Assembly (NCBI GenBank): GCA_017849435.1
Contig: JAFIGY010000002.1
Span: 728,587 to 792,586 of the forward strand
DNA length: 64,000 bases
Direction of reading: 5' to 3'
Source of the DNA: Chitinophaga niabensis
GTDB taxonomy: Bacteria; Bacteroidota; Bacteroidia; Chitinophagales; Chitinophagaceae
The stretch's first letter is position 1, and each line of letters starts with the position of its first letter. The position numbers and the translations under genes were made by a program. Positions 36,256 to 44,681 of this stretch are shown piece by piece. The notes below the pieces were generated by a model. That model was given only the letters and a program-made list of their open reading frames with translations, was not told the origin of the DNA and did not search any database.

Positions 36256-36346
36256 ATTCGCAGTTACCTACGTGTTAAATCGACTGCAATGGGTTAAATT
36301 GGAGCGTATTAAACAGGTCTGGCGGTCCCGCCGGACCTGTCCTTTT
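36256..36346 (+). ncRNA. Candidate small RNA 1 upstream of the hybrid kinase
   Basis: A TATATTTG -7 box (36242-36249) lies 7 bases before the segment. The segment carries the motif TAAATTGGAGCGTA (36295-36308) and ends in a strong hairpin (ACAGGTC..GACCTGT with inner GGCGG/CCGCC, 36313-36340) followed by CCTTTT. It has no open frame. The same 14-nt motif with one variable base recurs in the next unit, suggesting a family of short transcripts. Confidence 0.4.
36313..36346 (+). terminator. Intrinsic terminator of small-RNA unit 1
   Basis: 7-bp outer stem ACAGGTC/GACCTGT and 5-bp inner stem GGCGG/CCGCC, separated by one mismatch, then CCTTTT. Confidence 0.7.
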
Positions 36347-36396
36347 AACAAGAAGGGTCATTTCATTAACAAGCGTTTAACAAATCTTACCATTTT

Positions 36397-36417
36397 GTGT
36401 TATTAATTTAGTAACAC
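36397..36417. promoter_or_regulatory. 21-bp imperfect palindrome before small-RNA unit 2
   Basis: Arms GTGTTA and TAACAC. Across the 21 positions only the centre and one symmetric pair fail to match the reverse complement. It overlaps a weak -7 box (TAATTTAG, 36404-36411), so it could be an operator or a 5' hairpin. Confidence 0.4.
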
Positions 36418-36504
36418 TACCAACTTGAATTACCAGTAAGTTCAATATCATAAATTGGAGAGTAAATTTCAATCTGGCCCGATTTTCATCGGGCTAATTT
36501 TTTG
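36418..36504 (+). ncRNA. Candidate small RNA 2 upstream of the hybrid kinase
   Basis: A second short unit right after unit 1. It contains TAAATTGGAGAGTA (36451-36464), matching the unit 1 motif at 13 of 14 positions. It ends in a perfect 7-bp stem GCCCGAT/ATCGGGC with loop TTTC and the tail TAATTTTTT. It is non-coding. The 5' end is inferred from a weak -7 box only. Confidence 0.35.
36477..36504 (+). terminator. Intrinsic terminator of small-RNA unit 2
   Basis: Stem GCCCGAT/ATCGGGC with a 4-nt loop, followed by TAATTTTTT. Confidence 0.75.
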
Positions 36505-36640
36505 AATACTGTTTTTTTGTTAATGAGTTGTTGTCGAAAAAAGCTAATTATAAAAAGAAATAAAAATAATTTATTGATATTCAATATATTAATTCTGATT
36601 CACGTATGAATGGATTTGTTTACAGCTTGTGAAAAAGAAT

Positions 36641-36648
36641 TATATTTG
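36641..36648 (+). promoter_or_regulatory. Putative promoter (TATATTTG) of the hybrid kinase gene
   Basis: Perfect -7 box 20 bases upstream of the ATG at 36669, with TTTG at 36615-36618 as the -33 element. The leader would be only about 14 nt. Confidence 0.5.
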
Positions 36649-36668
36649 ATATAGGTATTTCTTGATAA

Positions 36669-38714
36669 ATGATCTCGAACAGGTTCAATAACATTAAGAA
36701 AACAGGCCTTACATCCCTTGTGAAAGATGATGATGCGCGAAAGATCATGGTGGTGAATTCTTTCAGTTTCCTCACAGCCCTGTTGTGTACCCTTTGCGGG
36801 GTATCATTGTCTGTTATATCCGGTCACTGGATCATTCTTTACACAGCCCTTGTATTCGTTGCCGGTTTTCTGAGCATCCTTTTGCTGAATAAAAAGGGAT
36901 ATTATGCCCTTGCCAAGTTCGGACTGCTCCTGGTGTTCTGCATGGTCATGCTGTATTACGGCGCTACTTTCGGGGAAAGCACACAGGTACATTTTCTCGG
37001 ACTCTTCCTGATAGGGGTGCCTTTGCTGATTTGTTCCCCCCGTGAAAAAGGATTGAAATGCGCCTGTTTGGCGCTGCCGCTGATGTCCATCATCCTGTTG
37101 GAAGCGAATTACTATTACGACATTTTTCAACCCATGGAACTGACGCGGAGCATGACGTATGCTTTCCGCTGGCTGATCATGACGGTAGTGGTAGTATTGA
37201 ATGGTATGGTGATCAGTTTTCACCAGATCAATATCAACAGTCTGCTGAAAGCCCTGAATGTGCGCAATCAGGTATTGAATAACCGGAATGAAGACATTGC
37301 CCGGAAAGAAAGGGAGTTGAAGGAAGCATACCAGGAACTGGCTGCTTACAATGAAAAACTGGAGAGGGAGGTCAGCAAGCGCACTGCCGAAATAAACAAC
37401 AACCGGATAATGCTGGAGGATATGCTGCGCAACCTGCAGGAAAGCATGACCCAGTTGAAAAAGAAAGATGTACAGCTGGAGCAATATGTGGCTGAGCTGG
37501 AAACATTAAAGAACAGCCTGACTATGGCGCGGGATGATGCGCAGAATGCAAATGCAGCCAAATCCGCTTTCCTGCGGGAGATCAGTCACGAGATCCGCAA
37601 TCCGCTCAATGCCATCATCGGGATCAGCTATCTGTTGCTGAACGATCAGGGGAACAAGAACAAGATCCCGCGCAGCATTGTGAATTACATCGAGAATATT
37701 TATACGAGCAGCCATAGTTTGCTGGAGATCATCAATAATGTGCTGGAACTTGCCAAGATAGAAGCGGGCAAAACGGATGATATCCGCCTGGAGCCTTTCG
37801 CACTGCGGGATTGGGTGCGCAGTGTTACGGATATCTACCAGAACGCCGCGCGGGTGAAATCGGTGGAGATACAATTGCAGGTAGATCCCCGGCTGCCGGC
37901 ACATATCCTGGGAGACCGCGTACATCTTACGCAGGTATTGAACAACCTGTTGGCCAACGCCATTAAGTTTACGCCCGCACATAAAAAGGTCACTATTGCC
38001 TGCTTCCGCCAGGAACCCCAGCTGTGGTGCATCCGGGTGTCCGATGAAGGCATGGGCATAGAGAAGGAAAAACAGGATCTGATCTTCCAGCCTTTCGAGC
38101 AGGCGGACAAAAGCATTTACCATAAATTTGGCGGAACGGGATTGGGACTGGCCATCACCAAGCGGATTGCCGAACTGATGGGAGGCGAGATAGAAGTATA
38201 CAGCGAGCCCGGAGAGGGTACATCCTTTACCGTTACATTGCCCCTCAAGGCAGATACGCGTACGGGATTGCAGGACAAACCCCATGAACGGAAACAATTC
38301 TCCCGGTTGCCGGATAACAAACGGATATTACTGATGGAAGACAGCCAGATCAACCAGATGATCATGGAGCGTTTCTTCTCTTATGTAGGTATGCAGATCA
38401 TGATCGCGGACAATGGGCAGGATGGGATCACGATGGCCCGCACCCAGCTGCCCGATCTGATCATTATGGATATGCATATGCCCAAACTGAGCGGCAGTGA
38501 GGCATTACAGATCATCCGGGAAGATCCCCTGCTGCAGCATATACCCGTGATCGCTATTTCAGCCGACGCCTTCCGGGAACAGCAGGAGGCCGCACTCCGG
38601 GCCGGCGTGAACGAATACCTGATCAAACCTGTGGAGTTTGACCGCCTGTATGAAGTGGTGGATAAATATCTTCACGCGGCAGATCAAACGCTGATCGCCA
38701 AGGCGGCGGTGTAA
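36669..38714 (+). CDS. Hybrid sensor histidine kinase/response regulator
   Basis: A 681-residue membrane kinase. It has six or so hydrophobic segments in residues 30-185 and a long coiled coil (200-295). The HisKA domain has His307 in REISHEIRNPLNAIIGISYLL. HATPase_c follows, with N-box LNNLLANAIKFTP, the DEGMGIEKEKQDLIFQPFEQAD segment and G2 GGTGLGLAITKRI. A C-terminal receiver has the acidic pair in LLMEDSQINQ and Asp in LIIMDMHMP. There is no extracytoplasmic domain, so it likely senses through the membrane bundle. A separate partner is not adjacent; the lone receiver at 40382 is a possible one. Confidence 0.92.
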   Translation: MISNRFNNIKKTGLTSLVKDDDARKIMVVNSFSFLTALLCTLCGVSLSVISGHWIILYTALVFVAGFLSILLLNKKGYYALAKFGLLLVFCMVMLYYGATFGESTQVHFLGLFLIGVPLLICSPREKGLKCACLALPLMSIILLEANYYYDIFQPMELTRSMTYAFRWLIMTVVVVLNGMVISFHQININSLLKALNVRNQVLNNRNEDIARKERELKEAYQELAAYNEKLEREVSKRTAEINNNRIMLEDMLRNLQESMTQLKKKDVQLEQYVAELETLKNSLTMARDDAQNANAAKSAFLREISHEIRNPLNAIIGISYLLLNDQGNKNKIPRSIVNYIENIYTSSHSLLEIINNVLELAKIEAGKTDDIRLEPFALRDWVRSVTDIYQNAARVKSVEIQLQVDPRLPAHILGDRVHLTQVLNNLLANAIKFTPAHKKVTIACFRQEPQLWCIRVSDEGMGIEKEKQDLIFQPFEQADKSIYHKFGGTGLGLAITKRIAELMGGEIEVYSEPGEGTSFTVTLPLKADTRTGLQDKPHERKQFSRLPDNKRILLMEDSQINQMIMERFFSYVGMQIMIADNGQDGITMARTQLPDLIIMDMHMPKLSGSEALQIIREDPLLQHIPVIAISADAFREQQEAALRAGVNEYLIKPVEFDRLYEVVDKYLHAADQTLIAKAAV

Positions 38715-38716
38715 GC

Positions 38717-39457
38717 CTACAACGCCGGTAGCCCTTCGTACACTTTGCTTTCAATCACACTTTCATCATCCGGTTTTGCTTTTCTGACGGAGTTAACGGT
38801 CCGGTATTCCAGGGCTTCCGATGGCAGGGCATATTGCAGGATCTGTTGCAGGCCGTTGTCAGAAAGCGCCGGAGAGAGCCATTCCTCTTCCAGTTCTGCG
38901 GGGAGCATCAGGGGCATGCGACCGGCATTTTCACCGCCATTATGGATACGGCGCATCACATCGTTGGCATCTCTCGTCAGCAGCGTGAATGTTCCGGGCA
39001 GCTCCCCGGTTTCGGGGTGGGGGATGTGCGAATAATTATAAAGACCGGCAATAAAGAAAAGTTCCCGGTCCTTCACGCGGATATAGTAAGGCACTTTGTT
39101 CTTCCAGCCCGGTACTTCACGGTGTTCAAAGAAGCCGGTGGCCGGCACCAGGCAACGATTCCTCCGGATACGGCTCCAATAGGCGTTCCCATCCAATACT
39201 TTTTCCGAACGGGCATTCACCATCCACTTCCGCCCTTTCTTCACATCTTCCGGTGTTTTCATGTAATTCGGGATCACTCCCCATTCAAAAGACAACAGCT
39301 TCATGTCGCCTTTATCATTGATCACAACCGGCCATTTGGGATACCCCTGGGCCACCTTGTGAAAAGTGGGCTCAAAACGGATATCCGTTCCCGTTAGTGC
39401 GGGGATATATCTGAATATGGACTCAATACTGGAGGAAAACGCAAGATCGTAACACAT
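38717..39457 (-). CDS. SOS response-associated peptidase (YedK/HMCES family)
   Basis: SRAP proteins crosslink through Cys2 to abasic sites in single-stranded DNA, protecting them. The 246-residue protein begins MCYDLAF, with the catalytic Cys2 after removal of Met1. It has NARSEKVLDGNAYWSRIRRNRCLVPATGFFEHREV with the conserved NARSE and the catalytic Glu of GFFEH. FTLLTRDANDVMRRIHNGGENAGRMPLML has the conserved His. Length is normal for the family. It ends 3 bases after the convergent hybrid kinase stop. Confidence 0.95.
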   Translation of the reverse strand: MCYDLAFSSSIESIFRYIPALTGTDIRFEPTFHKVAQGYPKWPVVINDKGDMKLLSFEWGVIPNYMKTPEDVKKGRKWMVNARSEKVLDGNAYWSRIRRNRCLVPATGFFEHREVPGWKNKVPYYIRVKDRELFFIAGLYNYSHIPHPETGELPGTFTLLTRDANDVMRRIHNGGENAGRMPLMLPAELEEEWLSPALSDNGLQQILQYALPSEALEYRTVNSVRKAKPDDESVIESKVYEGLPAL

Positions 39458-39461
39458 GTAT

Positions 39462-39992
39462 TTATATTTTTTCGATGTCGGACAAAGGGATTGGCATTTC
39501 TTTATCGCGGTACTTCAAAGTAATAAAAAGTTCCCCGAACTGCAGGCATAACGCTGCTTCCAATTCGTTTTTCCTGCCGGGGCGCCAGTTGGTATGGATG
39601 CCCACCCATCGCTTCACCTTTGCTTTCAGAACAGGGTCCGGATCCCAGTCCTCCTCCTTCAACAGCGCAATGTACACCAGGAAACCGGTGGGCTGGGCTG
39701 CGGCGATGTACAGTTTATCGACATCAACGGTGTCTTCCACGCGGTACATGTGCCTTCGATGGTCTGCGGGAATGGCCTCGTAATGGGCAAACGCTTCATC
39801 CGGAGAGCGGTAAGGCGTGATCAGCAGGGCTTCCTGCGATGCTTTTCCGCCACGGGGATAAGATTGGCGTACGAAGGAGGAATGGCCGGCTGCAATAAGG
39901 GCTTCCAGCAGGGAGGGGTCCAGTAATGCGAGCGGGTTGTGCATCTGCAATATTAATACAAATCGCTGTGCCATGCATGCAGCAAGGATCAT
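39462..39992 (-). CDS. Hypothetical protein, translationally coupled to upstream gene
   Basis: A 176-residue cytosolic protein with no recognised domain. Visible segments are DPSLLEALIAAGHSSFVRQSYPRGG, the conserved-looking IHTNWRPGRKNELEAALCLQFGELFITLKYRDKEMPI, and a mid part DTVDVDKLYIAAAQPTGFLVYIALLKEEDWDPDP. The ATG overlaps the stop of the upstream gene as ATGA, which favours this start although later Met codons exist. It lies next to the SRAP protease gene on the same strand, so a three-gene operon is possible. The function is unknown. Confidence 0.6.
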   Translation of the reverse strand: MILAACMAQRFVLILQMHNPLALLDPSLLEALIAAGHSSFVRQSYPRGGKASQEALLITPYRSPDEAFAHYEAIPADHRRHMYRVEDTVDVDKLYIAAAQPTGFLVYIALLKEEDWDPDPVLKAKVKRWVGIHTNWRPGRKNELEAALCLQFGELFITLKYRDKEMPIPLSDIEKI

Positions 39993-40348
39993 GCGAAATG
40001 CCGGGTAATGGCTTCCGCCAGCGCTTCTACCAGCCGGGCGTCTACCGGGGCGCCCGAAGTAAGGGCCCGCAGGTTATCTTCTTCATCCAGTTCAAAAATG
40101 ATGGAACTGCCTTCGGCACTGACATGAAAAGACACGGTATAGCCTTTTGCATAAGGTGTTACAAGATAAACGTTGTTATGGACGGTTACGGAGAATGGTT
40201 CCATCACAGGGCATTTGAAAGCGAATATACGCTGGTTTCCGGTTTCGCCCGGCTGCCCGGATAAAGACCGGACAGCCACAACAGGGTGATCAGGTTGCAA
40301 ACTAGGTTGAAAGGCCGGCTTCGGGCGATGCTTGTGATGTTCTTTCAT
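39989..40348 (-). CDS. Hypothetical protein upstream in the same operon
   Basis: A 119-residue protein with a basic, Pro-rich N-terminus (KEHHKHRPKPAFQPSLQP). A beta-rich core follows (AFKCPVMEPFSVTVHNNVYLVTPYAKGYTVSFHVSAEGSSIIFELDEED) and a C-terminal helix ends in RHFA. No family is recognised. It overlaps the downstream gene by the ATGA motif, indicating coupled translation. Confidence 0.55.
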   Translation of the reverse strand: MKEHHKHRPKPAFQPSLQPDHPVVAVRSLSGQPGETGNQRIFAFKCPVMEPFSVTVHNNVYLVTPYAKGYTVSFHVSAEGSSIIFELDEEDNLRALTSGAPVDARLVEALAEAITRHFA

Positions 40349-40381
40349 CGCCCCGGCGAATGATTCCGAACAGGTAATTCG

Positions 40382-40765
40382 TTAGTCCTGCACCCACCTG
40401 CCCGCCAGCAGGCGGGCTGTTTGATGAGCCAGCACTTCCGGTTCAAAAGGCTTGTGCAGAAATGCATCGGCCTGTATGCCGAACCAGTTGGAGATGTAGG
40501 ATTCCTCAATGGTGGATACGATCATCACCATTACCGGAAACCTTTTTCTGGCTTGACTTTCACGAATACCATCCACCATTTCCTTCAGATTCTCAAAGGG
40601 CAACCGCAGATCAATGATTACCAGGTCATAGTCGTGCATACGCAAGTTAGCAGCAGCTTCTCTGCCATTGTGGACAAGTTCTGTCGCATAGCCTTCATTC
40701 TTCAGTATCAGTTCAATCACACGGAGCATCAGCAGATCGTCCTCTACTACCAGTATCTTTTTCAT
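40382..40765 (-). CDS. Stand-alone response-regulator receiver
   Basis: A 127-residue single-domain receiver (CheY-like). It has the acidic pocket in ILVVEDDLLMLRVIE, phosphoacceptor Asp52 in DLVIIDLRLP, the Ser/Thr switch in MIVSTIEES, and the conserved Lys in FLHKPFEPEVL. There is no output domain, so it likely relays phosphate or regulates by contact. ATG 40765 is chosen because it begins the receiver strand; the frame extends 16 codons upstream without matching the family. Confidence 0.88.
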   Translation of the reverse strand: MKKILVVEDDLLMLRVIELILKNEGYATELVHNGREAAANLRMHDYDLVIIDLRLPFENLKEMVDGIRESQARKRFPVMVMIVSTIEESYISNWFGIQADAFLHKPFEPEVLAHQTARLLAGRWVQD

Positions 40766-40813
40766 ATCACAATGGTTGCCCGATGATACAGCGCATGGAA
40801 TCCCTACTGCCAA

Positions 40814-41130
40814 TGGCAGGTACAGGTATGCTGTATTCCGGATGTTAGTGTTTTAGGTTACCCCGACTGCAGTGTATACGTTTCCGTTATATCGTAACGA
40901 CGGTTCAGCGGCCTTATAGGTACACAGTTACTGTTTCGTGGTCAGAATCATAGGTTATTCAATATTGATATGGTTAGAATTATGGGCGTCATGCATGTAA
41001 CCGTGTAAGTATTTGCACATACTGTGCCAAAAATTATTGTGTATCAATTGTTATTGAGCATTAACTTTTTGAGGGAACGAAAAGCCGGATTTAACGCCCG
41101 ATTAACAAAACATAGGAATTTATGAGGCAC
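40814..41130. other. Gene-free stretch before the metE leader, nothing recognised
   Basis: No open frame, repeat or terminator could be supported. A short CGTTA/TAACG inverted repeat around 40890-40904 is too weak to call. Confidence 0.5.
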
Positions 41131-41135
41131 CTTCC

Positions 41136-41143
41136 TATATTTG
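41136..41143 (+). promoter_or_regulatory. Putative -7 box (TATATTTG) for the metE riboswitch transcript
   Basis: TAnnTTTG match about 40 bases upstream of the riboswitch P1 stem, placed to include the whole aptamer in the leader RNA. Confidence 0.5.
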
Positions 41144-41175
41144 CTCCGAGTTCTTTACTTCATTTCTTTTCTTTC

Positions 41176-41349
41176 CACAGCGCGGTAAGCGGCGAAAGCC
41201 GCTTTTAAAAAGGAATCGTGTGCAAATCACGAGCTGTCGCGCAACTGTAAGTAATGGAAAAGTTACCGTCCCCGATGTTCATTGCTCTAACCTGAATAGA
41301 GTGAGAAGAACGGCGGTAATGTTACAAGCCAGGATACTTGCCCGCTGTG
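41176..41349 (+). promoter_or_regulatory. Cobalamin riboswitch aptamer
   Basis: Adenosylcobalamin-type aptamer. P1 is formed by CACAGCG (41176-41182) with CGCTGTG (41343-41349). The core has GGAATCGTGTGCAAATCACG (GGAA..GUGcAAauC), the Cbl box GCGCAACTGTAAG (41239-41251), and the 3' motif AGCCAGGATACTTGCC (41328-41343), equivalent to the consensus aGuCAGGAuACcuGCC. It controls metE downstream. B12 binding should favour the terminator at 41388-41417 and turn off the B12-independent enzyme. The subclass is not determined. Confidence 0.9.
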
Positions 41350-41387
41350 TAAGACAAATGCTTTCGCGATTGAAGCAGTAGTCGGGA

Positions 41388-41417
41388 ACGGATGGGCATG
41401 CCCTGTCGTGTCTTTTT
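41388..41417 (+). terminator. Expression-platform terminator of the cobalamin riboswitch
   Basis: Hairpin ACGG(AT)GGG-CATG-CCC(TG)TCGT with a 2x2 internal loop, followed by GTCTTTTT, lying between the aptamer and metE. A competing antiterminator was not worked out. Confidence 0.6.
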
Positions 41418-41474
41418 CATTCCTCACCTTCTACACAAATCCTGAAAGCATACCGGAAACTGTAAGGAGCATTA

Positions 41475-41492
41475 ATGCACATTAATGTTTAA
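41475..41492 (+). other. Five-codon mini open frame before metE
   Basis: A Shine-Dalgarno AAGGAG (41464-41469) lies 5 bases before ATG CAC ATT AAT GTT TAA, which encodes MHINV. The metE start is 12-18 bases after this stop. The ribosome site fits this mini frame better than metE. It may be chance or a leader-translation element. Confidence 0.3.
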
Positions 41493-41503
41493 CCAAAAGT
41501 TTG

Positions 41504-43804
41504 ATGCGTATGCTTAAACACAACCTCGGTTACCCGCGCATGGGAAGCCAAAGACAGCTCAAGAAAGCCTGCGAAAAGTACTGGCAGGGCGAGATCGGCC
41601 GTACTGAATTATTCCTGACCGCCAAACGCCTGCAGGAGGAACACTGGCAATTGCAGCTGGATGCGGGAATGGACCTGATCCCCTGTAACGATTTCAGTTT
41701 TTACGACCAGGTATTAGACATGACGCTGCTGCTGGGCGCCATACCGGACCGCTATGCGGCCGTGGCCACAGATGTATCCGGGAATGCGGAGATAGATCTC
41801 TACTTTGCCATGGCCCGCGGATACCAGCAGCATGGCCTGGATGTTACCGCCATGGAGATGACCAAATGGTTTGATACCAATTACCATTACATCGTGCCGG
41901 AATTCACGGCTGCACAATCATTCCGGCTGTTCTCCAACAAGGTCTTCAATGCCTTTGATGCTGCGCGACAAGTCACCGGTTCCGCCGCTAAGCCTGTCCT
42001 GATAGGCCCCGTATCTTATCTTCTGCTTGGGAAGGAGAAAGAGAGCGGTTTTCACCGGATCGATCTGTTACCCCGACTATTACCGGTTTACATCGGGATA
42101 CTGCAAAAGCTGCAGCAGCAGGGAGCGGTATGGGTGCAACTGGATGAGCCTTTCCTGGCCATGGACCTGAGCGAGGTGGAGAAAGCCGCTTTCACGCAGG
42201 CTTATCGTGAGATCGCGAAACATTGCAAGGGCCTGAAACTGTTGCTGGCTACTTATTTTGAAGGACTGGGTGAAAATACTGCCCTCGCTGCGTCATTGCC
42301 TGTTTGCTGCCTGCATGTGGACCTTACCCGCGCTCCGCAGCAGCTGGAAGAATTGCTGGCCGCACTGCCGGAGAAAACCTCCTTATCCCTCGGCGTCGTA
42401 GACGGCCGCAACGTGTGGAAGAACGATTACGAACTATCGTTGACGAATATACGAAAAACGATCAATGTACTGGGCGATAACCGGGTGATGATAGCACCGG
42501 GTTGCTCCCTGCTGCACGTCCCGGCCGATCTGGCCCATGAATCGGACCTCGACCCTGAAATGCTTTCCTGGATGGCGTTTGCCCGCCAGAAACTGCAGGA
42601 GATACGGGAATTACATGATATCCTCCGGGGAAACACCGCACTGCTCACGGCCAATCAGGCGGCCATCGCATCACGGCGGCAATCTCCACGGATCCACAAA
42701 CCGGAGGTGAAGCAGCGTACGGCGGCGGTGACCGACAAGGATGCGATGCGGCAAAGCGCTTTCCTGCAAAGGCAGCAGGCGCAGGAGCAACGTTTCCGGC
42801 TGCCGCTCTATCCTACAACCACCATCGGTTCCTTCCCGCAGACGGACGACATCCGGCAGCTGCGCGCCAGGCTGCGGAAGGGAGATATCAGCCAGGAAAC
42901 GTATGACAGCGAAATAGAACAGGCAACGGTATCGGCTATACGATGGCAGGAAACCCTCGGGCTGGACGTACTCGTACACGGCGAGTTTGAAAGGAATGAT
43001 ATGGTGGAGTATTTCGGCGAAATGCTCGATGGTTTTGTGTTCACCCGCAACGGGTGGGTACAGAGCTATGGCAGCCGCTGTGTAAAGCCGCCGGTGATCT
43101 ATGGAGATGTGAGCCGCCCCGGGGATATGACCGTTCGCTGGTCCACTTACGCGCAGGCGCAAACCACACTGCCCGTGAAAGCCATGCTCACAGGGCCTGT
43201 TACCATCCTGCAATGGTCGTTCGTGCGGGATGATCAACCGCGTTCCCTGACCACCCGCCAGATCGCGCTGGCGATCCGGGATGAAGTACTGGCGCTGGAA
43301 GCCGCCGGTATCGGTATCATCCAGATCGATGAACCTGCTATCCGGGAAGGGCTGCCGCTGCGGAAAGCGAAGCGGGACGAGTACCTGAACTGGGCCGTGA
43401 ATGCCTTCAGGGTTGCAGCTTCCGGGGTAAAGGACGATACACAGATCCACACGCATATGTGTTACAGTGAGTTCAACGACATCATCGAGCATATTGCCGC
43501 AATGGATGCGGATGTGATTACGATCGAAACCTCACGATCGCAGATGGAACTGCTGGAAGCTTTTGCAGGTTTCCATTATCCGAACGAGATCGGTCCGGGT
43601 GTATACGACATCCATTCCCCCAGGGTTCCCGGAGTGGACGAGATGGCCCATCTGTTACAGAAAGCGGCGGCGTTACTACCGGTGAGGAATCTTTGGGTGA
43701 ATCCGGACTGCGGATTGAAAACGAGGAAATGGCCCGAGACGAAAGCGGCGCTGGAAAATATGGTAAAGGCCGCCAGAAGGGAGCGGGAGCGTGCAGGGGT
43801 GTAA
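41504..43804 (+). CDS. metE: Cobalamin-independent methionine synthase
   Basis: MetE transfers a methyl group from 5-methyltetrahydrofolate (polyglutamate) to homocysteine without B12. The 766-residue protein has the N-terminal (KHNLGYPRMGSQRQLKKACEKYWQG) and C-terminal barrels. The C-terminal zinc site is in HTHMCYSEFNDI and NPDCGLKTRKW. The motifs TTTIGSFPQT and IIQIDEPAIREGLPL are present, with DVITIETSRS. The start is ATG 41504 or 41510. A cobalamin riboswitch precedes it, and a terminator follows at 43814. Confidence 0.97.
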   Translation: MRMLKHNLGYPRMGSQRQLKKACEKYWQGEIGRTELFLTAKRLQEEHWQLQLDAGMDLIPCNDFSFYDQVLDMTLLLGAIPDRYAAVATDVSGNAEIDLYFAMARGYQQHGLDVTAMEMTKWFDTNYHYIVPEFTAAQSFRLFSNKVFNAFDAARQVTGSAAKPVLIGPVSYLLLGKEKESGFHRIDLLPRLLPVYIGILQKLQQQGAVWVQLDEPFLAMDLSEVEKAAFTQAYREIAKHCKGLKLLLATYFEGLGENTALAASLPVCCLHVDLTRAPQQLEELLAALPEKTSLSLGVVDGRNVWKNDYELSLTNIRKTINVLGDNRVMIAPGCSLLHVPADLAHESDLDPEMLSWMAFARQKLQEIRELHDILRGNTALLTANQAAIASRRQSPRIHKPEVKQRTAAVTDKDAMRQSAFLQRQQAQEQRFRLPLYPTTTIGSFPQTDDIRQLRARLRKGDISQETYDSEIEQATVSAIRWQETLGLDVLVHGEFERNDMVEYFGEMLDGFVFTRNGWVQSYGSRCVKPPVIYGDVSRPGDMTVRWSTYAQAQTTLPVKAMLTGPVTILQWSFVRDDQPRSLTTRQIALAIRDEVLALEAAGIGIIQIDEPAIREGLPLRKAKRDEYLNWAVNAFRVAASGVKDDTQIHTHMCYSEFNDIIEHIAAMDADVITIETSRSQMELLEAFAGFHYPNEIGPGVYDIHSPRVPGVDEMAHLLQKAAALLPVRNLWVNPDCGLKTRKWPETKAALENMVKAARRERERAGV

Positions 43805-43813
43805 GCATGGTAA

Positions 43814-43844
43814 GGGGCGTATCCGGAAAAGATACGCCCCTTTT
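43814..43844 (+). terminator. Rho-independent terminator after metE
   Basis: 10-bp stem GGGGCGTATC/GATACGCCCC around a 7-nt loop, followed by TTTTATTT. It sits between convergent metE and aquaporin. Confidence 0.9.
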
Positions 43845-43846
43845 AT

Positions 43847-44554
43847 TTATTTCTTTTCCAATACTCTCCAGACGATCGCCGCGGCAACACCGCCCACTAT
43901 CGGGGCTACGATGAACAGCCAGAGCTGCTCCAGTGCCCTGCCGCCGGCAAATACAGCCGGACCGAAGCTACGGGCCGGGTTTACGGAAGTCCCCGTGATG
44001 GGGATGGCCACCAGGTGGATCAGCACCAGGGTGATCCCGATCGCCAGACCGGCCATCGTACCGTTGCCCCATTTAGAGGTGGTGCCGAATATGACAAAGA
44101 GGAAGAGGAAGGTGAGCACCGCTTCCGCGATGAAGGCAGCGGAAGTGCCGTAACCGGCCAGGTACCCTTCACCCCAGCCGTTTGAGCCGAGGGCCCATGG
44201 ACCGGGCGCCCATCCGGGAAGGCCTTTTTGAATGGCGTACAACACAGCGGCACCCAGGGTAGCGCCGATGAATTGCGCAATGATGTAACCTACCGCGTCA
44301 CCGGCTTTGATCTTGCCGGCCGTTAGCATAGCGATCGTAATGGCAGGATTGATATGGCAGCCTGAAATGCCGCCAATGGCATAGGCCATCGCCACTACCG
44401 CGAGGCCGAAAGCAAAAGCGATACCCAGCAGGCCTATTCCCGCAGGCCCGGTTTGAGAGACCCCGGATACCACCGCTGCTCCGCAACCAAAGAGCACCAG
44501 CGAAAAAGTGCCCACCAGTTCGGCAAAATACTTCGTGGATGAATTTACTTCCAT
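43847..44554 (-). CDS. aqpZ: Aquaporin (MIP family)
   Basis: A 235-residue water channel of the AqpZ type. It has six membrane helices and two NPA loops: GCHINPAITI and GTSVNPARSFGPAVF, the second with the conserved Arg after NPA that marks aquaporins over glyceroporins. The start MEVNSSTKYFAELVGTFSLVLFGCGAAV fits AqpZ. The frame runs 41 codons further upstream, but those residues do not match the family. It is convergent with metE. Confidence 0.93.
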   Translation of the reverse strand: MEVNSSTKYFAELVGTFSLVLFGCGAAVVSGVSQTGPAGIGLLGIAFAFGLAVVAMAYAIGGISGCHINPAITIAMLTAGKIKAGDAVGYIIAQFIGATLGAAVLYAIQKGLPGWAPGPWALGSNGWGEGYLAGYGTSAAFIAEAVLTFLFLFVIFGTTSKWGNGTMAGLAIGITLVLIHLVAIPITGTSVNPARSFGPAVFAGGRALEQLWLFIVAPIVGGVAAAIVWRVLEKK

Positions 44555-44681
44555 ATAAGAAACGGGTTTGGTTCCTATAAATACAATCGGACCCCCGCGA
44601 TTGTTGTTGACCATCCAAAGATTATCCGGAAGATGCAAACGTTTGCATTTCTCGGGAAACAATGGTAAATTGTTCATCAGG

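Noticed and set aside
40890-40904. CGTTA/TAACG inverted repeat before the metE leader
   Set aside because: Arms of 5 bp at an uninformative position; expected by chance in a gap of this length.
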